From the NCBI GenBank assembly GCA_965221345.1, contig CBDCSD010000002.1, positions 2,666,001 through 2,730,000 of the forward strand: a stretch of 64,000 bases of DNA. Direction: 5' to 3'. Position 1 is the first letter of the stretch, and every line of letters starts with the position of its first letter. Origin of the DNA: Bin5 sp965221345. GTDB lineage: Bacteria > Chloroflexota > Anaerolineae > Caldilineales > Caldilineaceae. The position numbers and the translations under genes were made by a program. A model generated the notes under the pieces. It saw only the letters and a program-made list of their open reading frames with translations. It was not told where the DNA came from and ran no database searches. Below are positions 34,334-43,024 of this stretch, piece after piece.

Positions 34334-34580
34334 TATAATAGCCTTGTGCCGATATACGAATGGGCATAATTGAAAGCGTATCATCATCATGAATTCATGT
34401 CTCCCGCTGGCAGGGAATCTGAAGGCGAAGCAGGGCCCTTGCAAGACTGCAAACTGCCCATAACCCAACAAAGACAGCGAGGAAACGCGTGCGAAGCCAA
34501 GCGCAAGAGACCAAAAAAAGAAAACTGCCCGCTCTGACCCGACTTAATCCGACCTTAAGCGTCCAAACACGTCGCCCTGC
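34334..34580 (+). repeat. Promoter-led repeat unit 1 with short phased array
   Basis: The unit begins with TATAAT (34334-34339). It has GCGAGGA 143 bases later (34477), the shared GCGAAGCCAA stretch, an A-tract (34513-34519) and then 10-bp phased units: GACTTAATCC (34541), GACCTTAAGC (34551), GTCCAAACAC (34561) and GTCGCCCTGC (34571). Order and offsets match the units at 35377 and 35714. There is no coding sense, since 10-bp periodicity breaks any frame. Confidence 0.7.
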
Positions 34581-34706
34581 CCCCCAACCGCCACTTGACC
34601 GGCGTGTATCCGGCGTCTGTGAGAGTCGTGGAGAGGTTGCCAGAACCGGGAACCGACCCCGGAATCGGAAAAACTGATGCAAAAGCGTAACGAAAACAAG
34701 TGCCAG

Positions 34707-34780
34707 AAAAAAAATATCGCCCGACATTATCCGACATAACCCGACTTAACCCGACATAAAACGTCCAAACACGTCCCGCC
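34707..34780 (+). repeat. A-tract plus 10-bp phased GACAT array (second copy)
   Basis: Eight A residues (34707-34714) precede GACATTATCC (34723), GACATAACCC (34733), GACTTAACCC (34743), GACATAAAAC (34753), GTCCAAACAC (34763) and GTCCCGCC (34773). The spacing is exactly one unit per 10 bp. The upstream part of the unit is poorly conserved here. Confidence 0.85.
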
Positions 34781-35046
34781 ATATCAGAACTCGTACAACT
34801 CTTGTACAACTCACGCAAACAGTTAAACGGGCCCGTCAGCGCCGGCAAGGCCCTCATCACAGCCCATCAAACAAACTGCATGAACCGCAGTTCAGACAAC
34901 ACGAGAACGCTCGTAAACACTCACAAACTCTCGTCCAACACACAGATGAGAAAGCCTGCGCCCCACCATCAAGATGAAACTGACTCAGACGATCCACAAT
35001 GAACGAAATGCCCACATCAGCCCCCAAGGCATTTGCATCTACCGTG

Positions 35047-35310
35047 AATTCCGTCTTGTCCTCCGATGCTGATTTGCTCTTGACTTCCACACGCAACCAC
35101 TGGAGCTTCATGAACTCAGTCCACTGGGTCTTGGATGTCGCCTTTCCTGTGGACGACAGTCGCATCCGTCAGGGCCATGCGCAGCACAACTTGACCATCT
35201 TGCTCCGCTTGGCTCTCAAACCCTTGCGCAAAGAGATGAGCGCCCAGATCGGCATTTCTGCCAGACGTAAACGAGCCGGCCGGAAAACTGACTATCACCT
35301 GAAAGTTTTC
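35047..35310 (+). pseudogene. ISAs1-family transposase remnant (C-terminal part)
   Basis: The frame encodes about 88 residues matching the C-terminal end of ISAs1-type transposases: TRNHWSFMNSVHWVLDVAF, followed by SRIRQGHAQHNL and LRLALKPLRKE, then the TDYHLKVF ending. The family consensus is HWSIEN-LHWVLDV-F with DxSRIRxGHAxxNL. The catalytic N-terminal two thirds are missing and no intact inverted repeats are seen. It is a decayed insertion lying between the second and third phased arrays. Confidence 0.85.
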
Positions 35311-35376
35311 CCCCAACAAGATGTGTATGCCCAGTACCCAACGCTGGCGTGCCCCATTTCGGTGCCCTTCGTGTGC

Positions 35377-35645
35377 TATAATAGCGACCGAAATTCAGAC
35401 GCCCTGGCCCTGGCAAGTCATGACTCTCGCCCAGAGAATACCTGAAGGTGAAAGAGGGCCTCTGTAAGTCAGTGAGTTGCTGAAAACTGAACTGCTCACA
35501 ATCGACCAAAGACCGCGAGGAACAGTTTGCGAAGTCAAGCAGATAAGTTGAAAAAAAAGAATCAGCGCGACATTTGTAGACAAGTGTAGACATAGCGCGA
35601 CATTTGTAGATATAAACCGTTCCAACCCAAGGCAAATGTATCGCA
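35377..35645 (+). repeat. Promoter-led repeat unit 3 with five-unit phased array
   Basis: TATAAT at 35377, GCGAGGA 138 bases later (35515), eight A residues (35551-35558), then GACATTTGTA (35569), GACAAGTGTA (35579), GACATAGCGC (35589), GACATTTGTA (35599), GATATAAACC (35609) and GTTCCAACCC (35619). A CCAAGGCAAATG motif closes it (35627). It is strongly similar to the next unit. Confidence 0.85.
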
Positions 35646-35713
35646 ATTGAACAGTGCCTCGTGACGCTGGCTGAATCGGGCAGGTGCCCCCCTTGTAGGC
35701 GCCCTGCGTGAGT

Positions 35714-35985
35714 TACAATGGCGTTCGAGTTTAGATGCGATTACTCTGGCACTAAAGAGCACTTACCCTCGCCCAAAGAAAACCTGAAGGTGAAAGAGGC
35801 CCGCTGAAGGTCAGTGAGTTTCCGAGAACGAAACTGCCCATAGTCGATCAAAGACGGCGAGGACCCGTTTTCGAAGCCAAACAGAGTAGTTGAAAAAAAG
35901 AATCAGCGCGACATTTGTAGACATGTGTAGACATAGCGCGACATTTGTAGACATAAACCGTTCCAACCCAAGGCAATTGTATTGA
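35714..35985 (+). repeat. Promoter-led repeat unit 4 with perfect five-unit phased array
   Basis: TACAAT at 35714, GCGAGGA 143 bases later (35857), seven A residues (35893-35899), then five consecutive units all beginning GACAT at 35910, 35920, 35930, 35940 and 35950, followed by GTTCCAACCC (35960) and CCAAGGCAATTG (35968). It is the best-preserved copy. Confidence 0.88.
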
Positions 35986-36092
35986 ATTAGGACAGAGCCC
36001 CGTGACACTGCCTGCATCAGGTGATGGCGACACCAAATGGGCGACTATGGTATCCGAATCTCGATGCATTCGCCCTGGCTAGAGATTTTTTT

Positions 36093-36120
36093 TTGCTACA
36101 GAGTAGCCATCTGATATAAT
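36093..36120 (+). promoter_or_regulatory. Candidate promoter of the sugar ABC operon
   Basis: TTGCTA (36093-36098), a 16-bp spacer and consensus TATAAT (36115-36120) follow a T-run. It is the last -10-like element in the repeat series and lies about 300 bases before the binding-protein gene. The leader between shows no gene. Confidence 0.55.
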
Positions 36121-36426
36121 CCCTTGGACTTGGCATCGTCTGGCTATCGAGCGTATCTCAGACCCAGTGCCAGAGGTGTCCCACCTGCCTGGAAATCTCT
36201 CTTTCTTCCCTTCCCGAACGTGTGTCCCCTGCACACATCGGCCAACAAGCGCCCTAGACGCTTTTCTACGAACCAAAGAGCCTGCATCAGATTGGCTGCG
36301 TCCCTGGAGCAGTGTGTTGCCCCGGCCTGGCAAAGAGACCATCCTTGGCTGATGACTAAAGGCAATTCAGTCTTGCAAATAACAGTAGTAATTTACCCAG
36401 CGACCCATCACAAGGAGAGAGATTGA

Positions 36427-37779
36427 ATGACAATGCAAAGCATCAGCCGCCGCGACTTCCTGCGCACCACCGGCCTCGTCGCCGGCGCCGCCGCGCTGGC
36501 CGCCTGCGCCGTGCCCGGCGCCGCACCTGCCGGCGGCAATGGCGACGCCATGGCCTCCGAACCCAAGACCATCGAATTCGTGTCGGGCTGGGGGGGCGCC
36601 TTGAAGCCGTTTGAGGAGATTGCCCAGCTGGATGGCTTCAAGGCCCTCGCCGGCGAAGATACAGTATTCAATGTTCGCCTTGTTGGCCTAGAGGACCTTG
36701 CCGCTGCCCTCGCAGCCGGCGATACGCCCGACGGTGGCTCAAACATTGACTACCCCGGTCACTGGGCGCGCGGCATCGTCCTCGACTGCACTGACTACGT
36801 GAATGGCAGCGAAATCATTGACCCGTCAGGCGTGCTCGAACCCGTTTGGAATGCCGCCGTCTATGGCAGCAATCTGATCGGTGTGCCCGCCGTCGAGGGC
36901 TTCATGTGGTATGGAATGAACTACAACGCCAAGCATGTCGAAGAGGTGGGCCTCGATGTCGACGACCCGCCCCTGACTTGGGAGGCTGTCATGGAGTGGC
37001 ATGTGGAACTGTCCAAGTTCGACGAAGGCGGCAACGTCCTCCGCATGGGCTTCGACCCGGTGGATGCCATGGCGGCCGAGCCGGACTTCATAGCCCACTC
37101 CTTCGGCCATGCCTGGTGGAACGACGAAGAGCAGACCTTCCATTTTGACCATGAACTCATGGCACTGGGCATCGAAACCCAGGCCGAGTTCTTCCGTCAC
37201 ATTGGCCCCGATAACTTTGCCGGCCTGCGCTCCGTCCAGGGTCAGGGAAGGTGGGGCGGCTCCTACAACGCAGAGGTGCAGTCGATGATAATGGACGGCT
37301 ACTGGCACTGCGGCGAAACCGTAGGTGAGAAACCGGAGCTCGCGCCCTTCAACCGCTCCACCTGGCCGCCGGTGCCCGCCTTCCGCGAAGGCGCCAAAAT
37401 CCAGGCGACCGGCGCCCATATGATCCAGATCTTCAAGGATGCCAAGAATCCGGACGGCATGTTCCATTTTGCCGAATTCATGCACACCAATGAGCCGATG
37501 AACATCATATTCGATTCGAACGGCTGGATCATGGGCGTCAAATCCTTTGTTGCGACCATCGACCCCGATACATATCCCGGTCTGCGCTTCTACCTCGAAA
37601 GCGTTGATGAAGTCTCCGATTGGATTATCGGCCGTCGCTGCCCGATCCACTGGTACTTGTACACACAGGTGAACGAGCTGCGCGAGCAGGTCTATCGTGA
37701 CTTTATGACCGCCGAAGAGGCTGTGGCGGAGATGCAAAAGCGCGCCGAGGCCGAATGGGAGGCGCAGGGACTTTCGTAG
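36427..37779 (+). CDS. Extracellular solute-binding lipoprotein (sugar-type, family 1)
   Basis: The 450-residue precursor has a twin-arginine-like start (SRRDFLRTTG), a hydrophobic stretch and a lipobox LAAC, so it is probably exported by Tat and anchored as a lipoprotein. The mature part is aromatic-rich and has the size of family 1 carbohydrate-binding proteins (GGNGDAMASEPKTIEFVSGW at its start). AGGAGA lies eight bases before the ATG. It is followed by two permeases, forming an importer without its ATPase, which is usually encoded elsewhere in this family. The ligand is not predictable. Confidence 0.92.
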   Translation: MTMQSISRRDFLRTTGLVAGAAALAACAVPGAAPAGGNGDAMASEPKTIEFVSGWGGALKPFEEIAQLDGFKALAGEDTVFNVRLVGLEDLAAALAAGDTPDGGSNIDYPGHWARGIVLDCTDYVNGSEIIDPSGVLEPVWNAAVYGSNLIGVPAVEGFMWYGMNYNAKHVEEVGLDVDDPPLTWEAVMEWHVELSKFDEGGNVLRMGFDPVDAMAAEPDFIAHSFGHAWWNDEEQTFHFDHELMALGIETQAEFFRHIGPDNFAGLRSVQGQGRWGGSYNAEVQSMIMDGYWHCGETVGEKPELAPFNRSTWPPVPAFREGAKIQATGAHMIQIFKDAKNPDGMFHFAEFMHTNEPMNIIFDSNGWIMGVKSFVATIDPDTYPGLRFYLESVDEVSDWIIGRRCPIHWYLYTQVNELREQVYRDFMTAEEAVAEMQKRAEAEWEAQGLS

Positions 37780-37847
37780 TCGCACGCCGGCGACCGGTCC
37801 AGCTGCATCCGGTCGCCGGCCTTCTGCTCCCCTTCCAGGGTGACTTC

Positions 37848-38765
37848 ATGGCCGCACGTGCACTAAAGGTCAGCCGTTATACGCCGGGTGAATGGCGCAA
37901 CCTGCGCCTGGGCCTGCTATTCGTCTCGCCCTGGGTCGTGGGCTTCGTCGTCTTCACTATCTATCCGCTGCTCGCATCCCTCTACTATAGCCTGACCCGC
38001 TACGATCTGCTGCGGCCCCCCGTCTTCCTTGGCTTGAAGAACTACGCCTCCCTCTTCTTCGACGATCCCCACTTCTGGAACGTGATGGGCAACACCGTCT
38101 ACTATGTCGGGTTCAGCGTCCCGCTCGGCGTAGGCTCGGCCTTCATCATCGCCAATATGCTCAACTCGCGCGTCGTCGCCCGTACCTTTTTCCGCGGCAT
38201 TATCTATGTTCCCTCGATTGTGCCCGCAGTCGCCTCCGCAATGGTGTGGGACTTCCTCATGAACGTCCAGTGGGGTGCAATCAACGGTCTCCTCCGCTTT
38301 TTCGGCCTGCCCATCATCCCCTTCCTGTCGAATCCTGCATGGTCCAAGCCATCGCTGATCCTCGTTGCCGTTTGGGCCAATGGCGCCGCCGTCGTGATCT
38401 TCCTCGCCTCACTGCAGGATGTCCCGCGCGCGCTCTACGAAGCCGCCACCGTCGACGGGGCCAACATGTGGCACCGTTTTCGCAACGTAACGATTCCTAT
38501 AACATCACCAATTATCCTGTTCAACCTGATCATGGGGCTGATCGTCGCCTTCCAGGAGTTTACGATCCCATGGCTGCTCACAAATGGCGGTCCCATGAAC
38601 TCTACCGAGTTCTACCTGGTGCACCTGTACCGCAACGCCTTCGCCTATCTGCGCATGGGTAAGGCGTCTGCACTCGCCTGGATTCTCCTCTTCATCATCG
38701 TCGGCTTTACAATGATTGTTTTCCGCTCCTCGGCACGCTGGGTCTACTACGGAGGCGAAAAATGA
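37848..38765 (+). CDS. Sugar ABC transporter permease (UgpA/MalF-like)
   Basis: The start MAARALKVSRYTPGEW at 37848 gives 305 residues; an in-frame start at 37755 lies inside the upstream gene. Six membrane segments are visible, from GLLFVSPWVVGFVVFTIYPL to AWILLFIIVGFTMIVF. The EAA loop reads ALYEAATVDGANMWHRF. It overlaps the second permease by four bases (ATGA, 38762-38765). Confidence 0.92.
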   Translation: MAARALKVSRYTPGEWRNLRLGLLFVSPWVVGFVVFTIYPLLASLYYSLTRYDLLRPPVFLGLKNYASLFFDDPHFWNVMGNTVYYVGFSVPLGVGSAFIIANMLNSRVVARTFFRGIIYVPSIVPAVASAMVWDFLMNVQWGAINGLLRFFGLPIIPFLSNPAWSKPSLILVAVWANGAAVVIFLASLQDVPRALYEAATVDGANMWHRFRNVTIPITSPIILFNLIMGLIVAFQEFTIPWLLTNGGPMNSTEFYLVHLYRNAFAYLRMGKASALAWILLFIIVGFTMIVFRSSARWVYYGGEK

Positions 38766-39676
38766 GCACCGCGGCCTCCCAACAGCAGGTAGAACCTGTT
38801 CCCAGGCACTACGGCGTGGGCAAGAGGCGCCTGGTCGATTTCTCCATCGAATTCATCAAATACTTCGTACTGATTCCCCTGACCTTCAGTTTCGCATTCC
38901 CCCTCTACTGGATGGTCAGCTCGGCGCTCAAGGTAGATTCGCAGGTATTCACGGTACCGCCGATTCTGGTTCCGATTCCGGCCCATCCCGAGAACTTCGT
39001 CAATGCCTGGCAGATACTGCCCTTTACCCGGTACGCGGTCAACTCCGTCTTTCTCTATACGGGTCCGGTTGTTCTCTTTACGTTACTGTCTTCAACCATC
39101 GTCGCCTACGGCTTTTCCCGAATCCGCTGGCCGGGACGGGACACGCTCTTCTGGGTGGTGGTGATGACGATGATGCTGCCGTGGGCGGTAACGATGGTGC
39201 CCCTCTTCATTACTTACAAAGCGCTGGGCTGGCTGGACACCTACCGCCCGCTCGTGGTGCCCGCCCTCTTCGGCCATCCCTACATGATCTTCCTCCTGCG
39301 CCAGTTCTTTTTGACGCTGCCCGAGGAGCTCTCCGATGCCGCCCGCATCGACGGCGCCAGCGAATTCGGTATTCTCTTCCGCATCATCTTGCCGCTGACC
39401 AAGCCTGCCCTGGCTGTAGTCGCGCTCTTCCGCTTTCTCTGGGCTTGGAACGACTATCTCGGTCCGCTGATCTACCTGCGCGACGAGGATCGCTACCCCC
39501 TTGCGCTGGGAATAGAGATCCTCAGTAGACGTGCCAATGACATCGGTAACTTCAGCAACGGTCTCCCCTACCTGATGGCCGTCAGCACGATTGTCGCCCT
39601 CCCCGTCATTCTTACTTTCTTCCTTGCCCAGCGTACCTTCATCGAGGGCATCTCCCTGACCGGGGTCAAGGGTTAG
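38762..39676 (+). CDS. Carbohydrate ABC transporter permease (UgpE/MalG-like)
   Basis: The 304-residue second permease has the EAA loop ELSDAARIDGASEFGILFRI and six membrane segments. The polar N-terminus and the segment SFAFPLYWMVSSALK are typical. Its ATG overlaps the stop of the first permease, so translation is coupled. With the upstream binding protein it makes a sugar importer. Confidence 0.93.
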   Translation: MSTAASQQQVEPVPRHYGVGKRRLVDFSIEFIKYFVLIPLTFSFAFPLYWMVSSALKVDSQVFTVPPILVPIPAHPENFVNAWQILPFTRYAVNSVFLYTGPVVLFTLLSSTIVAYGFSRIRWPGRDTLFWVVVMTMMLPWAVTMVPLFITYKALGWLDTYRPLVVPALFGHPYMIFLLRQFFLTLPEELSDAARIDGASEFGILFRIILPLTKPALAVVALFRFLWAWNDYLGPLIYLRDEDRYPLALGIEILSRRANDIGNFSNGLPYLMAVSTIVALPVILTFFLAQRTFIEGISLTGVKG

Positions 39677-39695
39677 GCCCTGGGGACAATAGCCT

Positions 39696-41519
39696 ATGCG
39701 CCTCTCTACCCTCGCGCTACTCGTTGCGGCCGCGCTGGTCGCCGGGTGCTCCGAATTTGGCGCCCTCGATCTGCAGGGCCCCGCCGCTGGCGCGGGCTCC
39801 CCACAGCCGCGCACCTATGTCATTGCCCGGCAGCTCGCCTCTCCACCTGAATCCTCGGCTTCGGGGAGCGAATCATCTTCCCACTGCAGCGGCCACTTCG
39901 TCGAACACCAGCTGCCCCACGTTACCGGAACGGCCTTCGAACGCGTCACCTATTTCACCAGCAACGGCGCCGGCCTCGCCGTCGGCGACCTCGACAATGA
40001 CGGCGACGAAGACTTCGTCCTTGCCAACCTGCTTGGCCCCAACCAGATCTTCTGGAACGAAGGCGGCTGGCAGTTCCGCCCGCAGCTCCTGCTCGACGGC
40101 AGCCTGCGCGGGCTCGCGCTCGTCGACGTAGACGGCGACGGCTGGCTCGACATAACCGCCACCAGCCGCTCAGGAATTCTCCTCTACTGGCGCAACAGCG
40201 GTGGCCAGGACAGCGCCGCACCTTTCGCCAGCGAACAGGAGCCGGCGCGCCTGCCGGGGGTCAGCGGCTTCGCCTACTCGCTGCAGTGGGGCGATCTGGA
40301 CAGGGACGGCGACCTCGATCTGGTGACCGCCACCTATGACGCGTCGCTTGAGAAGCAGATGGGACGCCGCGCACTGGACGCAACCGACCATAACGGCGTC
40401 TTCGTTTATGAGAATGACAATGGACGTTTCTCGCCAACCCGCCTCGCGTCACGTGCGCAGGGTCTGGCGCTGCAATTGCTTGACCTGAACGGCGACAGGC
40501 GCATGGACATTCTGGTAGGCAACGATTTTGATGTGCGTGACGCCGTCTTCCTGGGCCGGCGCGACGGCGGGTGGCTCGAGACTGAACCGTTCGCCACCAC
40601 GACCTTCAGCACGATGAGCTTTGACAGCGGCGACATCGACAACGACGGCCAGTGGGAGCTGTTCGCGGCCGATATGCACCCGTACTCCGAAGAGCCCGAA
40701 ATCATGCGCCAGTGGCTGCCGGTGATGGAGACGATGCCGCCCCCCAGCCCGGAAGACGGACCCCAGGTGATGGCAAACGTCCTGCAGGAACGGCAGGGCG
40801 ATGGCTGGGTTGACCAGGCCGAGGCGTGGCACATCCCTTACAGCGGCTGGAGCTGGTCCGCCCAGTTCGGCGACCTCGATCAGGACGGCCTGCTCGACCT
40901 CTACGTCGTCAACGGCATGACCGCGATGGAGATCTTCCGCCATCTGCCGGGCGATGAACTCGTCGAAGAAAACCAAGCCTACCGCAACGACGGAGGCAAC
41001 CGGTTCGAGCCTGCGCCCGAGTGGAAGCTGAACAGTACCGCCGGCGGCCGAGGCATGAGCATGGCCGACCTGGACGGGGACGGCGACTTGGACGTGCTGA
41101 TCAATAACCTGCGGTCACCATCGCAGATGTTCGAGAACCAGTTGTGCAGCGGCCGATCCCTGCTGGTAGACCTGCGCCATCCCGCGACCGGCAACACACG
41201 CGCTTTGGGCGCCGAACTGCTTCTCCACACCTCCACCGGTATCTACCGCCGCAGCGTGCAGGCGGCAGGCGGCTATCTCTCCGGGCGCAGCGCCCGCCAA
41301 CACTTCGGACTCTCCGACGGTACCCGGATCAACGCCCTCGAGATTCGCTGGCCGGATCACACCGTGTCGGTGATCGATGGGCGCCAGCTGCAGCCGGACA
41401 GTTGGTTGACCGTCGTCCGCGGTGATGCAACTTCCGAGCAGCCCTCCGAGGCCACCGTCCACTCTGCCCAACCATCCAAACAGGTACAGCACTCTTTCCG
41501 CAATGGCAAAGCTGACTGA
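39696..41519 (+). CDS. CRTAC1-type lipoprotein with VCBS/FG-GAP repeats and ASPIC/UnbV domain
   Basis: The 607-residue protein begins with a lipoprotein signal (LLVAAALVAGC). It has at least five Asp-rich calcium-binding FG-GAP/VCBS-like repeats (for example VGDLDNDGDEDFVLANL, GDLDRDGDLDLVTA, ADLDGDGDLDVLINNL). The C-terminal ASPIC/UnbV module contains GAELLLHT and FGLSDGTRINALEIRWPD. Such proteins are predicted beta-propellers at the cell surface, some linked to carbohydrate or steroid handling. It lies 20 bases after the sugar permease and its 3' end overlaps the MFS gene by 17 bases, so it belongs to this operon. Confidence 0.9.
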   Translation: MRLSTLALLVAAALVAGCSEFGALDLQGPAAGAGSPQPRTYVIARQLASPPESSASGSESSSHCSGHFVEHQLPHVTGTAFERVTYFTSNGAGLAVGDLDNDGDEDFVLANLLGPNQIFWNEGGWQFRPQLLLDGSLRGLALVDVDGDGWLDITATSRSGILLYWRNSGGQDSAAPFASEQEPARLPGVSGFAYSLQWGDLDRDGDLDLVTATYDASLEKQMGRRALDATDHNGVFVYENDNGRFSPTRLASRAQGLALQLLDLNGDRRMDILVGNDFDVRDAVFLGRRDGGWLETEPFATTTFSTMSFDSGDIDNDGQWELFAADMHPYSEEPEIMRQWLPVMETMPPPSPEDGPQVMANVLQERQGDGWVDQAEAWHIPYSGWSWSAQFGDLDQDGLLDLYVVNGMTAMEIFRHLPGDELVEENQAYRNDGGNRFEPAPEWKLNSTAGGRGMSMADLDGDGDLDVLINNLRSPSQMFENQLCSGRSLLVDLRHPATGNTRALGAELLLHTSTGIYRRSVQAAGGYLSGRSARQHFGLSDGTRINALEIRWPDHTVSVIDGRQLQPDSWLTVVRGDATSEQPSEATVHSAQPSKQVQHSFRNGKAD

Positions 41520-42954
41520 ACAACTGTCTGTTGAGCGCAAGTGGCATATCTTTGCCGCGCTCGGCTCCGGCATCTTCCTCGCCTCTTTCGATGGCGGCGT
41601 CGTCAGGGTCGTGCTTCCCGCGCTGGTAACTGAATTCAACGTCGACTTCGCACTCGTACAGTGGGTCGTGCTCTCCTTCTCGCTCACCCAGACTGCGATC
41701 ATGCTGGGCGTGGGCAGGTTGGGCGATATGGTGGGCAAGAGGCCGATCTTCCTCAGCGGTACCATCGCATTTGCCATCGGTTCCGTCCTCGCAGGGCTTG
41801 CGCCCAATATCGAGCTCCTCCTCTTTTTTCGCGTGCTTCAGGCAATCGGCGGCGCCTTTGCCACTGCGCTGAGCATGGGCATCGTTACCGAAACCTTCCC
41901 GGCATCGGAGCGCGGAAAGGCGCTCGGCCTCTTCAGTGCCACCGTTTCGGTCGGAGGCATCGCCGGGCCGATCCTGGGCGGCGTTCTCCTCGAACTCTTC
42001 TCCTGGCGCTGGATCTTCTTCGTTGCCCCTCCTGTCGGTTGCGTCAGCTTCCTTCTGGCGTGGCGCTACCTGCCAGGCGGCAACCCCGGCGGTCGGCAGC
42101 GCTTTGACTGGATCGGCTTCTCAACTTTCTTCGCCTTTCTACTGGCGCTCATGCTTTTCCTGACCGTCGGCCAGCGCAACGGCTTTCGATCGCCCGCCAT
42201 GCTGGGCCTCATGACTTTCTCTCTGCTTGCTCTCGCAACGTTCATTCGTACCGAGTTGCGCGTAAAGGAACCGCTCCTCGATCTGTCGCTCTTTCGCAAC
42301 ACCCTCTTCAGCCTCAATCTGTCGATGCGGCTAATCAGCTTCATCGTTTTGGGCGGTATTACGCTTCTCTTCCCCTTCTATCTGAGCAATCTGCTGGAAC
42401 TGGAACCTACAGTTGTCGGCCTGTTGTTGACGACTACAATGGTCTTCTTCGGCCTGGCCTCACCGATAGCTGGAATCCTTTCAGACCGCTTCGGGTATCG
42501 GCTGATCGCCACGGCTGGATTGGTAATGTTGGCATACGGCTGCTACACTATCAGCACTCTTACCGCCGAAACTTCAATCCTCGGCTATGTTCTGCGAGTG
42601 TTGCCCCTGGGATTGGGCATGGGCATCTTTCAGTCGCCCAACAACAGCGCGGTAATGGGCTCAGTGCCCAGGGAAAGGCTCGGCGTGATCAGCGGCGTGA
42701 ATGTGATTGGGCGCACGCTGGGAAATACGTCGGGCGTGGCCGCCCTGGGAGCGCTATGGGCAAGCCGTGTCCTGGTTTACGCCGGGCCGGATCTCGCAGG
42801 CGACGTTACTGAGGCAGTGGCGGTGGCGCAAACCGCCGCGTTGCGGGATGTCTCCTTCGTCGCGATGGCGATAATTGTATTGGCTCTGGCGATGAGCGTC
42901 TGGGGACTGGTGCGCGGGCCCGCAGTTCTGCAAATCCGCAGACGTCTCCAGTAA
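41503..42954 (+). CDS. MFS transporter, DHA2-like
   Basis: Starting at ATG 41503 (MAKLTEQL) gives 483 residues, with 14 predicted membrane segments; an earlier in-frame start at 41422 lies within the preceding gene. The first cytoplasmic loop has GRLGDMVGKRPIFL and motif C-like GGIAGPILGGVL is present. Family members are proton-coupled drug or metabolite exporters. The overlap with the CRTAC1-type gene suggests co-translation. The substrate is unknown; an exporter or importer for the adjacent catabolic genes is possible. Confidence 0.9.
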   Translation: MAKLTEQLSVERKWHIFAALGSGIFLASFDGGVVRVVLPALVTEFNVDFALVQWVVLSFSLTQTAIMLGVGRLGDMVGKRPIFLSGTIAFAIGSVLAGLAPNIELLLFFRVLQAIGGAFATALSMGIVTETFPASERGKALGLFSATVSVGGIAGPILGGVLLELFSWRWIFFVAPPVGCVSFLLAWRYLPGGNPGGRQRFDWIGFSTFFAFLLALMLFLTVGQRNGFRSPAMLGLMTFSLLALATFIRTELRVKEPLLDLSLFRNTLFSLNLSMRLISFIVLGGITLLFPFYLSNLLELEPTVVGLLLTTTMVFFGLASPIAGILSDRFGYRLIATAGLVMLAYGCYTISTLTAETSILGYVLRVLPLGLGMGIFQSPNNSAVMGSVPRERLGVISGVNVIGRTLGNTSGVAALGALWASRVLVYAGPDLAGDVTEAVAVAQTAALRDVSFVAMAIIVLALAMSVWGLVRGPAVLQIRRRLQ

Positions 42955-43024
42955 CAACCTGCTGTGACCGGCAATCAGCCGCGCAACCGCTGGATTCCCC
43001 ACCTCAGCGATCCGAAAAGGAGGA

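Noticed and set aside
34621..34680. Possible tRNA-like stretch near AACCGGGAACCGACCCCGG
   Set aside because: No acceptor or anticodon stem can be formed around it and the T-loop consensus is missing.
34541..35969. CRISPR array
   Set aside because: The repeats are 10 bp with no unique spacers of normal length, and there are no cas genes.
34395..36017. Similar minus-strand frames in the repeat units (for example FLAVFVGLWAV and VLAVFDRLWAV)
   Set aside because: Their likeness comes from the repeated DNA. The 10-bp array breaks reading frames and there is no ribosome site.
36826..37785. 319-codon open frame on the minus strand
   Set aside because: It mirrors the solute-binding lipoprotein, which has a signal peptide and ribosome site.
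38716..39528. 270-codon plus-strand frame
   Set aside because: Out-of-frame shadow of the second sugar permease; Arg/Pro-rich with no membrane segments.
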